Of a stretch of 7,055 bases of DNA, positions 1-5,376 are shown in pieces. The stretch comes from an uncultured Eubacterium sp. Lineage in GTDB: Bacteria; Bacillota_A; Clostridia; Lachnospirales; Lachnospiraceae. The notes under the pieces are model-generated. The model made no database searches. It was not told the origin of the DNA and saw nothing but the letters and a program-made list of their open reading frames with translations. The stretch spans positions 1 through 7,055 of the forward strand of contig CAOXUF010000085.1 in assembly GCA_948560485.1 (NCBI GenBank). The letters are read 5' to 3'. Every line of letters begins with the position of its first letter. Within the stretch, counting starts at the first letter, position 1. The position numbers were made by a program, and so were the translations under genes.

Positions 1-242
1 TTCGTCATTTTATCTGCATATTCATTGACCAGACGATCCGAAAACTCTTTCCCTGATTCTATTGCATTTCGTATATTTGAATCTACAGAATATCTGTTGA
101 CAATATGCTGTTTTGAATAACTTTCCACCGCATTCTCATATGCCACTTGAAAATTTCTCTGTATCATAAATATTCCCCCCAGAGAAAAACACACAGCAAT
201 AATAAAACATGTACCAAATACGATTTTAAAAGAAAACTTCAT
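1..242 (-). CDS. Sensor histidine kinase, N-terminal part (cut by window edge)
   Basis: Only the first 80 codons are present and the frame stays open to the edge. The start ATG (242-240) follows the response regulator stop codon after a single base, with a GGGAGA ribosome site at 248-253 inside the end of the regulator gene, so the two are translationally coupled. The protein begins with a short basic stretch (MKFSFK) and one hydrophobic helix at about residues 7-27 (IVFGTCFIIAVCFSLGGIF), followed by a polar segment that would lie outside the cell as the sensor region. This is the usual start of a membrane-bound histidine kinase, and the position directly behind an OmpR-type regulator supports the call. 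The HAMP, HisKA and ATPase domains lie beyond the window, so the kinase identity is inferred from context and topology. The signal sensed cannot be read from this fragment. Confidence 0.82.
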   Translation of the reverse strand, partial: MKFSFKIVFGTCFIIAVCFSLGGIFMIQRNFQVAYENAVESYSKQHIVNRYSVDSNIRNAIESGKEFSDRLVNEYADKMT

Positions 243-243
243 T

Positions 244-900
244 TTATTCTCCCAGTAACTTGTAACCCATTCGAAAAACTGTCTTAATTTCCTCTTTCAA
301 ATCCAGCTTTTTCCGTAGCCTTTGAATGTGCAAATCAAGAGTTCTGCTGTTTCCTACATACTCCGTCTGCCATACCTCTTCAAACAAATCTTCCCGAAAA
401 AGCAGCTGATTCTTATTCTGAACTAAGAATAAAAATAACTCATATTCTTTCGGTGTAAGGGAAACAATTTTTTCACCTTTTCTTACCTCTCTGGTATTTG
501 GATCAATCACGATATCTTTAAATGTCAGCTTCGCACTTCCTTTTCCATATCTCCTAAGAACCATTTCCACTCTTGCCAGAACTTCTGATATATCAAAAGG
601 CTTCACAATGTAATCATCCGCTCCCATCTTAATTCCCTTAATTTTGTCCTTGACCGACTCCTTTGCTGAAATAAAAATCACTGGTATTCCCGTCGGCTCA
701 ATATATTCCATCAGTTCATATCCATTAATTTTAGGAAGCATAATATCTAGCAAAATCAAGTCATAAGGATTCTCTTCTATTTTTAATGCTGCCACTTCTC
801 CATCTAACGCATACTCACAGACAAACCCCGCCTGTTTTAAATTCATTTCAATCAACTCTGCAATTGGTACTTCATCTTCAACAATTAATATACGATACAT
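244..900 (-). CDS. OmpR/PhoB-family response regulator transcription factor
   Basis: This 218-residue DNA-binding response regulator is the normal length for the family. The receiver domain (about residues 1-115) shows the acidic pair E8-D9, the phospho-acceptor D52 in LLLDIMLP, S78 in the Thr/Ser switch position and the conserved K100 in VKPF. The C-terminal winged helix (about 122-218) has the typical LTPKEYELF segment, the SRTLDLHIQRLRKKL recognition-helix region and an ending in RMGYKLL. An upstream in-frame ATG at 912 would add four residues, but the only good ribosome site (GGGGAA, 905-910) overlaps that codon and sits correctly for the ATG at 900, which also starts the canonical MYRILIVEDE. 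The gene is followed after one base by a sensor kinase, so it should be phosphorylated by that partner. The regulon is unknown. Repeats upstream suggest autoregulation. Confidence 0.96.
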   Translation of the reverse strand: MYRILIVEDEVPIAELIEMNLKQAGFVCEYALDGEVAALKIEENPYDLILLDIMLPKINGYELMEYIEPTGIPVIFISAKESVKDKIKGIKMGADDYIVKPFDISEVLARVEMVLRRYGKGSAKLTFKDIVIDPNTREVRKGEKIVSLTPKEYELFLFLVQNKNQLLFREDLFEEVWQTEYVGNSRTLDLHIQRLRKKLDLKEEIKTVFRMGYKLLGE

Positions 901-904
901 ACAA

Positions 905-910
905 TTCCCC
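905..910 (-). promoter_or_regulatory. Ribosome binding site that fixes the response regulator start
   Basis: The minus-strand sequence GGGGAATTGTATG places a GGGGA Shine-Dalgarno core four to five bases before the ATG at 900. The alternative ATG at 912 has only GAGAA directly against it and would bury this site inside the coding sequence, so the shorter protein is preferred. Confidence 0.7.
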
Positions 911-942
911 ATTTCTCAACATTGTAAAATTCCATGTATATA

Positions 943-973
943 GATATTGAAACACATCAAGTGTTTCAATATC
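943..973. repeat. Perfect 13-bp inverted repeat upstream of the response regulator
   Basis: The arms GATATTGAAACAC (943-955) and GTGTTTCAATATC (961-973) are exact reverse complements separated by five bases (ATCAA). The repeat lies 43-73 bases upstream of the regulator start codon. Neither side has a T-run, so an intrinsic terminator is unlikely. It may be an operator for a dimeric repressor or activator, or a hairpin in the leader RNA. A TTGAAA inside it (minus strand) could serve as a -35 element, but the -10 at the right distance (TATCTA) is poor, so I do not assign a promoter. Confidence 0.85.
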
Positions 974-1003
974 GTATTTTGCCAGGCCCAAAGGGGCATG
1001 CTG

Positions 1004-1035
1004 TTTTGAAACGGTTATCATTTACCGTTTCAAAA
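1004..1035. repeat. Perfect 12-bp inverted repeat sharing the TTGAAAC core
   Basis: The arms TTTTGAAACGGT (1004-1015) and ACCGTTTCAAAA (1024-1035) are exact reverse complements around an eight-base loop. The inner TTGAAAC / GTTTCAA half-sites are the same as in the palindrome at 943-973. Between the two lies a smaller GC-rich self-complementary stretch (GCCC at 986-989 with GGGC at 994-997), so the region could fold into three hairpins in a row. The function is unknown. Confidence 0.85.
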
Positions 1036-1036
1036 G

Positions 1037-1390
1037 CTATAGTATCATTCAAATGTAAACGAAATGTATCCGTTTTCTGTTCTGCTAATATCTGCCTGTG
1101 TAATCTCTATTATCTTTAACAATTCTCTTTATATATTTCTTTACAATACGTATTATTTGGCATACCGTCAATAAAAGTAATACTTTTAGTTTTTCACAAG
1201 ATATAAGCGAAAAATGTTTAACTTGGTATCGTACGAATACTATATGGAAGACAAGAATGTTTTACATATATGTTTTCATCAAACGGCAAAATGTATATGT
1301 AATTCTTCTTGAAATTTAAGACAGGCAAGGGCATGTTGAAAAGTCCCCTAAAGAAAAAGAAACTAATAGAATATCTATATGTAATGAAGA
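1037..1390. other. Gene-free stretch of about 350 bases with short palindromes
   Basis: I find no credible gene here on either strand. It contains a 7-bp AT-only inverted repeat (TAAAAGT 1172-1178 with ACTTTTA 1182-1188), a self-complementary AATACGTATT at 1145-1154, and short open frames of about 20-32 codons without ribosome sites. The segment CAAGGGCATGTTG near 1327-1338 resembles CAAAGGGGCATGCTG at 989-1003, possibly traces of a decayed repeat. No recognisable terminator for the gene ending at 1391 was found in it. Confidence 0.5.
1051..1068 (-). promoter_or_regulatory. Candidate OmpR-family regulator binding site (direct repeat, 11-bp period)
   Basis: On the minus strand TACATTT occurs twice, at 1068-1062 and 1057-1051, with four bases between copies, giving an 11-bp repeat period. 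PhoB/OmpR-type winged-helix regulators typically bind tandem 6-7 base half-sites at this spacing on one face of the helix. The pair lies about 150-170 bases upstream of such a regulator gene, so autoregulation is plausible. The assignment is inference from spacing and location only. The region is AT-rich and a chance match is possible. Confidence 0.35.
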
Positions 1391-1804
1391 TTATAGCTTA
1401 AATTTAATCATTTTCTTTTTACCGGAAATTCTAAATTTAATCATATATCGTTTATTCTTTTCGATTTTTTTCTTATAAGCTTTTTTATCAATGTAAAATG
1501 TCTTTTTAGTGCTTTCTCCTACAAAAAGGATATTTAATGAAGTATCAAAACCATATCCCTCTTTCATTTTCAACTTTTTCCACTTTCTACCATTTCTTTT
1601 ATATAAAGAAAAATCATTGCCATAGGAAATCTGTTTCTTTGTATTATTGGATATTTTCACTTTGACTTTGACACACTTATTTTTATTCTTCACAGATACT
1701 ACTCTAATTTTTACATTGACTGCACTTGCTTTTACTGGAGCTGTTATGCTTTCTAAAACAAACACCACCATCATCAATACTACTATCATCTTTTTAAGCT
1801 TCAT
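1391..1804 (-). CDS. Small lysine-rich exported protein, possible Ig-like fold
   Basis: This 137-residue protein starts with a signal peptide: MKLKK, a hydrophobic core at about residues 6-18 (MIVVLMMVVFVLE) and a likely cleavage region near APVKASA (residues 22-28). The mature part is very rich in lysine and predicted mostly beta. The stretch from SNNTKKQISYGNDFSL through KRNGRKWKKL to a C-terminal RYMIKFRIS resembles, from memory, small bacterial Ig-like domains in which a YG..FSL strand is followed by a xxWK turn and an ending that describes free strand pairing. That family call is tentative. An in-frame ATG at 1834 would add ten residues, but the strong AAGGAG at 1812-1817 stands seven bases from the ATG at 1804 and the signal peptide starts there. 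It lies 31 bases after the preceding membrane-protein gene, probably in the same transcript. The role is unknown; the mature protein would be secreted or surface-associated. Confidence 0.75.
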   Translation of the reverse strand: MKLKKMIVVLMMVVFVLESITAPVKASAVNVKIRVVSVKNKNKCVKVKVKISNNTKKQISYGNDFSLYKRNGRKWKKLKMKEGYGFDTSLNILFVGESTKKTFYIDKKAYKKKIEKNKRYMIKFRISGKKKMIKFKL

Positions 1805-1811
1805 AGTTATA

Positions 1812-1817
1812 CTCCTT
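1812..1817 (-). promoter_or_regulatory. Ribosome binding site that fixes the lysine-rich protein start
   Basis: GGGAAGGAG on the minus strand precedes the ATG at 1804 by seven bases. The upstream ATG at 1834 has no comparable site and would place extra polar residues ahead of the signal peptide. Confidence 0.8.
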
Positions 1818-1835
1818 CCCACTAAATCGTCCATT

Positions 1836-2264
1836 CTACTTTACATTCAAATCCTTCAAAAACCCTCCTATAATTGCCTTTGGCTTTGCTGCTTTCGCCA
1901 CAATTACCGCCACCACGATTACAAGTATCGTCGCCACAATTCCACACAAAATCATATTTGCTGTCTGCATTTTATATGCAGACCATAGGAATCTGGCAAC
2001 AATTAAAGCTGCTGCCACAATTACCATGGTATAAAGATAAAATCCAAAAGTAAATCTGCCTTCGATTACGCAGGTATTGTCTTTCTCTGTTATCTTTCCC
2101 TTGAATGTAACAGGGACTGATTCCACACCGGAATCAAACTTTCCCTGAGCGAGAGCCACCTCTATTCTGTCACGGCTCTCTTTCACCACAATATTTTTCT
2201 TTTTGGCTTTGCTGTCCATCACATTCAGTAATGTTTCTTTATCCCTGTTATATTCAAACTTCAT
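1836..2264 (-). CDS. Unrecognised small protein with two membrane helices
   Basis: I do not recognise a named family. The 142-residue protein has a polar N-terminal domain (about residues 1-70) that looks alternately helical and beta (VPVTFKGKIT, then TCVIEGRFTF), then two hydrophobic segments at about 73-94 (FGFYLYTMVIVAAALIVARF) and 103-124, and a short tail ending in a basic and amphipathic stretch. With two helices and no signal peptide, both ends are likely on the same side of the membrane, probably the cytoplasm. The ribosome site AGGAG (2271-2275) is well placed for the ATG at 2264. It follows porB by 55 bases with no strong terminator and precedes the lysine-rich exported protein, so it may be read through from the por operon. 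No functional link to pyruvate metabolism can be seen. Confidence 0.8.
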   Translation of the reverse strand: MKFEYNRDKETLLNVMDSKAKKKNIVVKESRDRIEVALAQGKFDSGVESVPVTFKGKITEKDNTCVIEGRFTFGFYLYTMVIVAAALIVARFLWSAYKMQTANMILCGIVATILVIVVAVIVAKAAKPKAIIGGFLKDLNVK

Positions 2265-2319
2265 ATCCTTCTCCTAATATTTTATACAAATGTACCAATA
2301 TAGAAATCTGCATTTCCAA

Positions 2320-3252
2320 CTATCTGCTGCATTTAAACTGAAGGTCTTCCCAGCGTCTGTCAACTTCCTTCTGATACTTTTCAATCAAATGCTCATTTTC
2401 AGGTTTAAATAAATGTTTAAATCTTCCCTGTGTTTTTAAGAATTCTTCAATCGGAAGTCTGTTCTTTGGCTCATAGTTCAAAATCCATTTACCTTCTATG
2501 ACTTCGTAAAGCGGCCAGTAATTTGTTTCTACTGCCAATTTACAAATCTCCATAATCTCATCGGTTTTATACTTCCATCCTGTAGGACACGGAGCACAGA
2601 CATTTAAAAATGCCGGACCATCTGTATAAATAGCACGCTCTGCTTTTATATGTAAGTCCTTAAATCCATTAAAGAATGTCGTCTGTGCTGCATATGGAAT
2701 ATCATGTGCTGCCAAAATTGCTACAAGATCTTTTCTATACTGCTCTTTACCATTGCACTGACTTCCTACCGGTGTCGTCGTCGTGTCTGCATACATTGGT
2801 GTCGCAGAAGAACGCTGTGTACCGGTATTCATGTATGCTCCATTGTCATAACACACATATGTATAATTTGTTCCACGCTCCATTGCTCCTGATAATGACT
2901 GAATACCTATATCATAAGTTCCACCATCACCTCCAAAACAGATGAACTTGTAATCTTCTTTTACTTTTCCTTTTCTCTTCAATGCCTTATAAGCACCTTC
3001 CACACCACTCATTGTAGAGCTGGCATTTTCAAAAGCACTGTGAATGTAACTATCTTCCCATGCCACATATGGATACTGGAATGATGATACATTCAAACAT
3101 CCTGTTGCACAACCGATGACTGCCTTATCGCCTTCATGCAATCCACGAAGTACATTTCTTGCACAAATGGTTGCACCACAGCCTGCACACATTCTATGAC
3201 CGGGAGCAAAACGTTCCGGCTTGTTCATTGTCTCTTTAAAGTTGTAACCCAT
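2320..3252 (-). CDS. porB: Pyruvate:ferredoxin oxidoreductase, beta subunit (thiamine diphosphate-binding)
   Basis: This 310-residue protein is the thiamine diphosphate-binding catalytic subunit of a four-subunit 2-oxoacid:ferredoxin oxidoreductase, which converts pyruvate and CoA to acetyl-CoA and CO2 while reducing ferredoxin in the cytoplasm. The cofactor motif is visible as GDGG at about 109-111 with the closing YDN at 135-137, followed by the family-typical AYMNTGTQRS. Cysteines suited to the proximal 4Fe-4S cluster are C22 and C25 (CAGC), C48 or C52 (GCATGC) and C219 or C222 (CAPCPTG). Other family markers are the HSAFENA segment near 71 and WPLYE near 246. The length matches known PorB. 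It begins two bases after porA ends, with AAGGAGG at 3263-3269, and is the last por gene. Substrate preference for pyruvate over branched-chain 2-oxoacids is judged from overall similarity and is not proved by any single residue. Confidence 0.95.
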   Translation of the reverse strand: MGYNFKETMNKPERFAPGHRMCAGCGATICARNVLRGLHEGDKAVIGCATGCLNVSSFQYPYVAWEDSYIHSAFENASSTMSGVEGAYKALKRKGKVKEDYKFICFGGDGGTYDIGIQSLSGAMERGTNYTYVCYDNGAYMNTGTQRSSATPMYADTTTTPVGSQCNGKEQYRKDLVAILAAHDIPYAAQTTFFNGFKDLHIKAERAIYTDGPAFLNVCAPCPTGWKYKTDEIMEICKLAVETNYWPLYEVIEGKWILNYEPKNRLPIEEFLKTQGRFKHLFKPENEHLIEKYQKEVDRRWEDLQFKCSR

Positions 3253-3254
3253 AA

Positions 3255-4448
3255 TTATTTTGCCTCCTTATCTCTTAATCCCATATATCTGTATGTAGTA
3301 CCTGTCTCGCCAGTTTTGGCAATATCCATGAGTGTCTTATAAACGCCCTTCATATCATCTACTGTTACATCTCTACCACCAATACCATACATGATATTGA
3401 TTGCCTTTGCTGTACATCCTGCTGTATACATTGCCTGCATTGTCTCTGCACCTACAGGACCACCATTAGTTGAGAACGCCTCACTTCGGTCCATCACTGC
3501 CACTGCCTTACATTTCTTAAGAGATGCTGCAATTTCTGCGCCAGGGAATGGTCTAAAGGAACGAATCTTAATCAGACCAACCTTTTCTCCAGCAGTTCTC
3601 ATCTGGTCGATTGCTTCTTTTGCAGTACCTGCTGCAGAACCAATAATTACCATTGCATACTCTGCATCTTCCATTTTGTATTCTTCAATCAAGCCATATT
3701 TACGACCTGAAATCTTTTCAAAATCCTTTGCCACATCCAGGATAACCTGCTTTGCATTTTCCATCGCATGTGCCTGTGCTTTTCTTGATTCCATATAATA
3801 ATCAGATACAGCATATGGACCAACTGCAAACTTTTCTTCCGGATTTAAAAGATAATCTACCGGCTCTCTTTCCCCTACAAAATCCTTCACAGTTTCATCA
3901 TCTAATAACTCCATATTCATCATAGCATGGCTTGTAATAAAACCATCCTGACAAATCATAATCGGAAGCATAACATCCTTATGTTCCGCAATATTAAATG
4001 CCATAACCATGTTATCATAAGCTTCCTGATTGTCTTCTGCATATAACTGAATCCAGCCGGAATCTCTGGCTCCCATAGTATCAGAATGATCACAGTTAAT
4101 ATTCAGCGGTCCTGTCAACGCTCTACATACTGCTGCAAGACCTACCGGAAGTCTGCTGGATGCTGCAACGCCTAATACTTCCCACATAAATGCAAGACCG
4201 GCTGATGATGTAGCAGTCAATGCTCTGGCACCTGCTGCTGACGCACCCATTGCCGCACTCATAGAACTATGTTCTGATTCTACCGTGATAAATTCTGTAT
4301 CCACTAATCCGTTAGAAACATAATTTGAAAAGTACTGTGGTATTTCTGTTGATGGTGTAATCGGAAATGCCGGAAAGACATCCGGATTAATCTGTCTGAG
4401 AGCTGTTGCTACAGCCTCATTTCCTGACATTAATACTTTCTTTGGCAT
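3255..4448 (-). CDS. porA: Pyruvate:ferredoxin oxidoreductase, alpha subunit
   Basis: This 397-residue protein matches the usual size of PorA. The N-terminal pyrimidine-binding domain (about residues 1-230) carries PITPST at 29-34, where the threonine (T31) corresponds to a pyruvate-contacting residue in single-chain enzymes, VESEHSS at 56-62 with the glutamate expected to activate thiamine diphosphate, and R109 in VCRALTGPLN, likely the substrate-carboxylate arginine. A second domain (about 260-375) has the Rossmann-like AMVIIGSAAG at 265-274, RPFPG at 299-303 and GIGGRD at 355-360. Together with PorB it forms the active site. The ATG at 4448 lies two bases after the porD stop, and its ribosome site GGAGGTGA (4456-4463) is inside the end of porD, so translation is coupled. 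A related alternative is the alpha subunit of 2-oxoisovalerate oxidoreductase. Confidence 0.95.
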   Translation of the reverse strand: MPKKVLMSGNEAVATALRQINPDVFPAFPITPSTEIPQYFSNYVSNGLVDTEFITVESEHSSMSAAMGASAAGARALTATSSAGLAFMWEVLGVAASSRLPVGLAAVCRALTGPLNINCDHSDTMGARDSGWIQLYAEDNQEAYDNMVMAFNIAEHKDVMLPIMICQDGFITSHAMMNMELLDDETVKDFVGEREPVDYLLNPEEKFAVGPYAVSDYYMESRKAQAHAMENAKQVILDVAKDFEKISGRKYGLIEEYKMEDAEYAMVIIGSAAGTAKEAIDQMRTAGEKVGLIKIRSFRPFPGAEIAASLKKCKAVAVMDRSEAFSTNGGPVGAETMQAMYTAGCTAKAINIMYGIGGRDVTVDDMKGVYKTLMDIAKTGETGTTYRYMGLRDKEAK

Positions 4449-4450
4449 AA

Positions 4451-4753
4451 CTATTTCACCTCCATCTTAATTGCACCGAATGGACATGCTTTTACGCAGA
4501 TGCCACATCCCTTACAATGATCTAAATCTATCGCCTGTCTCTTATAGTCTTTTACAGCAATGCAGCTGTCCGGACAAACCGGTACGCATAAAAGACATTG
4601 TTTACATTTTTCTTCATCAATTACAGGAGCAACAGCTGTCCAGTCACCTGTAATAAACTCTCTGGTTGTGCCGCTTCCTACAATGGTATTTCCTCTTGTG
4701 ACATCCTGCCAGCACACATCCTGACCTAATTTCGTTATATCTGACTTTGCCAT
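4451..4753 (-). CDS. porD: Pyruvate:ferredoxin oxidoreductase, delta subunit (2[4Fe-4S] ferredoxin-like)
   Basis: This 100-residue iron-sulfur subunit passes electrons from the PorAB active site to external ferredoxin. Two classic cluster motifs are complete: C50-x2-C53-x2-C56-x3-C60-P and C80-x2-C83-x2-C86-x3-C90-P. Each motif's last cysteine is expected to help ligate the other cluster, as in bacterial ferredoxins. The roughly 45-residue N-terminal extension, ending in a TGDW...PVID segment, is typical of PorD and separates it from a free ferredoxin. C64 follows the first motif and is not needed for a cluster. The start codon overlaps the porG stop by one base (TAATG), with a full AAAGGAGG at 4761-4768, so the two genes are translationally coupled. 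Its length equals that of known PorD proteins. Confidence 0.96.
   Translation of the reverse strand: MAKSDITKLGQDVCWQDVTRGNTIVGSGTTREFITGDWTAVAPVIDEEKCKQCLLCVPVCPDSCIAVKDYKRQAIDLDHCKGCGICVKACPFGAIKMEVK
4456..4463 (-). promoter_or_regulatory. porA ribosome binding site inside the end of porD
   Basis: GGAGGTGA on the minus strand is a full match to the 16S anti-Shine-Dalgarno and lies within the last porD codons, seven bases from the porA ATG. It shows that porD and porA are co-translated on one message, as expected for subunits needed in equal amounts. Confidence 0.8.
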
Positions 4754-5325
4754 TATTTTACCTCCTTTAATGCTGTTCTCAGTGCTTCCATATTTCCCTG
4801 AATCACTTCCGGTTTCTTTGCGAACTTATGCTTGAAAGATCCTTCCATCTCATTTAGGAATGTGTCATCATCAATGACACCTGTTACCTTTACAATCGCA
4901 GCAAGCATAGGAGTATTGGGGAAGTTCTTTCCTAATGTATCCATCGCAATCTGTCTGGCATCAATTGTATATACCTTTCCTTTATAACCTTTTAAACTGG
5001 GAATGATTTCTTCCTTGCTTCTTGATGTGTTAATCAAAATTGCTCCATCTTCCCTGAGTCCCGCTGTGACATCAACGATATCTAATAATGTCTCATCTAC
5101 TACTACAACAAACTGTGGATCATAAATGTTGGAATGAACACGAATTGGTTCATCACTGATTCTGTCATATGCTGTAATAGGTGCTCCCATTCTCTCCGGA
5201 CCATATTCTGGAAATCCCTGTGCATTCTTTCTAGTTTTAAAAGCAACCTCTGCCAAAAGCAAAGCCGCTGTCTTGGCACCCTGACCTCCACGGCCATGCC
5301 ACCTGATTTCAAGAGTATTGTTCAT
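4753..5325 (-). CDS. porG: Pyruvate:ferredoxin oxidoreductase, gamma subunit
   Basis: This 190-residue protein is the gamma subunit (also called porC in some genomes) and has the expected length. The start shows the family signature IRWHGRGGQGAKTAA at residues 7-21, a glycine-rich loop, followed by GFPEYGPERMGAP at 37-49 and, near the C-terminus, GKNFPNTPMLAA. In single-chain enzymes the matching domain contributes to CoA binding and to packing of the complex. It is the first gene of the por cluster, with AAGGAGG at 5333-5339 seven bases before the ATG. The gap of 51 bases to the upstream ATPase gene shows no clear terminator and no good promoter, so por may be partly transcribed from further upstream. 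The gamma-delta-alpha-beta order is the one known for archaeal and Thermotoga-type enzymes. Confidence 0.95.
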   Translation of the reverse strand: MNNTLEIRWHGRGGQGAKTAALLLAEVAFKTRKNAQGFPEYGPERMGAPITAYDRISDEPIRVHSNIYDPQFVVVVDETLLDIVDVTAGLREDGAILINTSRSKEEIIPSLKGYKGKVYTIDARQIAMDTLGKNFPNTPMLAAIVKVTGVIDDDTFLNEMEGSFKHKFAKKPEVIQGNMEALRTALKEVK

Positions 5326-5376
5326 CTTTCTGCCTCCTTCTAACTAATTTTTCACATGTCAGTCAACAATATCTTT

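Noticed and set aside
934..1119. Plus-strand open frame of 61 codons
   Set aside because: It runs through both palindromes, has no ribosome binding site and encodes no recognisable protein; the palindromes explain the sequence better.
1214..1390. Short open frames (about 20-32 codons) and a lysine-rich peptide near 1333-1399
   Set aside because: They lack ribosome sites, recognisable motifs and comparable length to real genes; at most they are remnants.
1647..1988. Plus-strand open frame of 113 codons
   Set aside because: It is antisense to the signal-peptide gene and the membrane-protein gene, both with strong ribosome sites. Its Thr/Leu/Phe-rich composition is what the reverse strand of lysine-rich coding sequence gives.
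2303..2316. GAAAT/ATTTC hairpin after porB as an intrinsic terminator
   Set aside because: The stem is only five AT-rich base pairs with no T-run behind it, too weak to call.
2676..2945. Overlapping plus-strand frames (89 and 62 codons) inside porB
   Set aside because: They are antisense shadows of a well-conserved catalytic subunit, with no start signals and odd Cys/His-rich products.
3391..3798. Plus-strand frame of 135 codons inside porA
   Set aside because: It is the mirror of porA coding sequence with no ribosome site; the porA motifs are unambiguous.
5103..5312. Second minus-strand frame inside porG, and the plus-strand frame at 5134-5343
   Set aside because: Both lie within porG, whose signature motifs are intact in the accepted frame.
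5340..5366. TTGACT (5366-5361) as a private porG promoter
   Set aside because: The only -10-like bases at acceptable spacing (TAGAAG, 18 bases) overlap the ribosome binding site, leaving no room for a leader.
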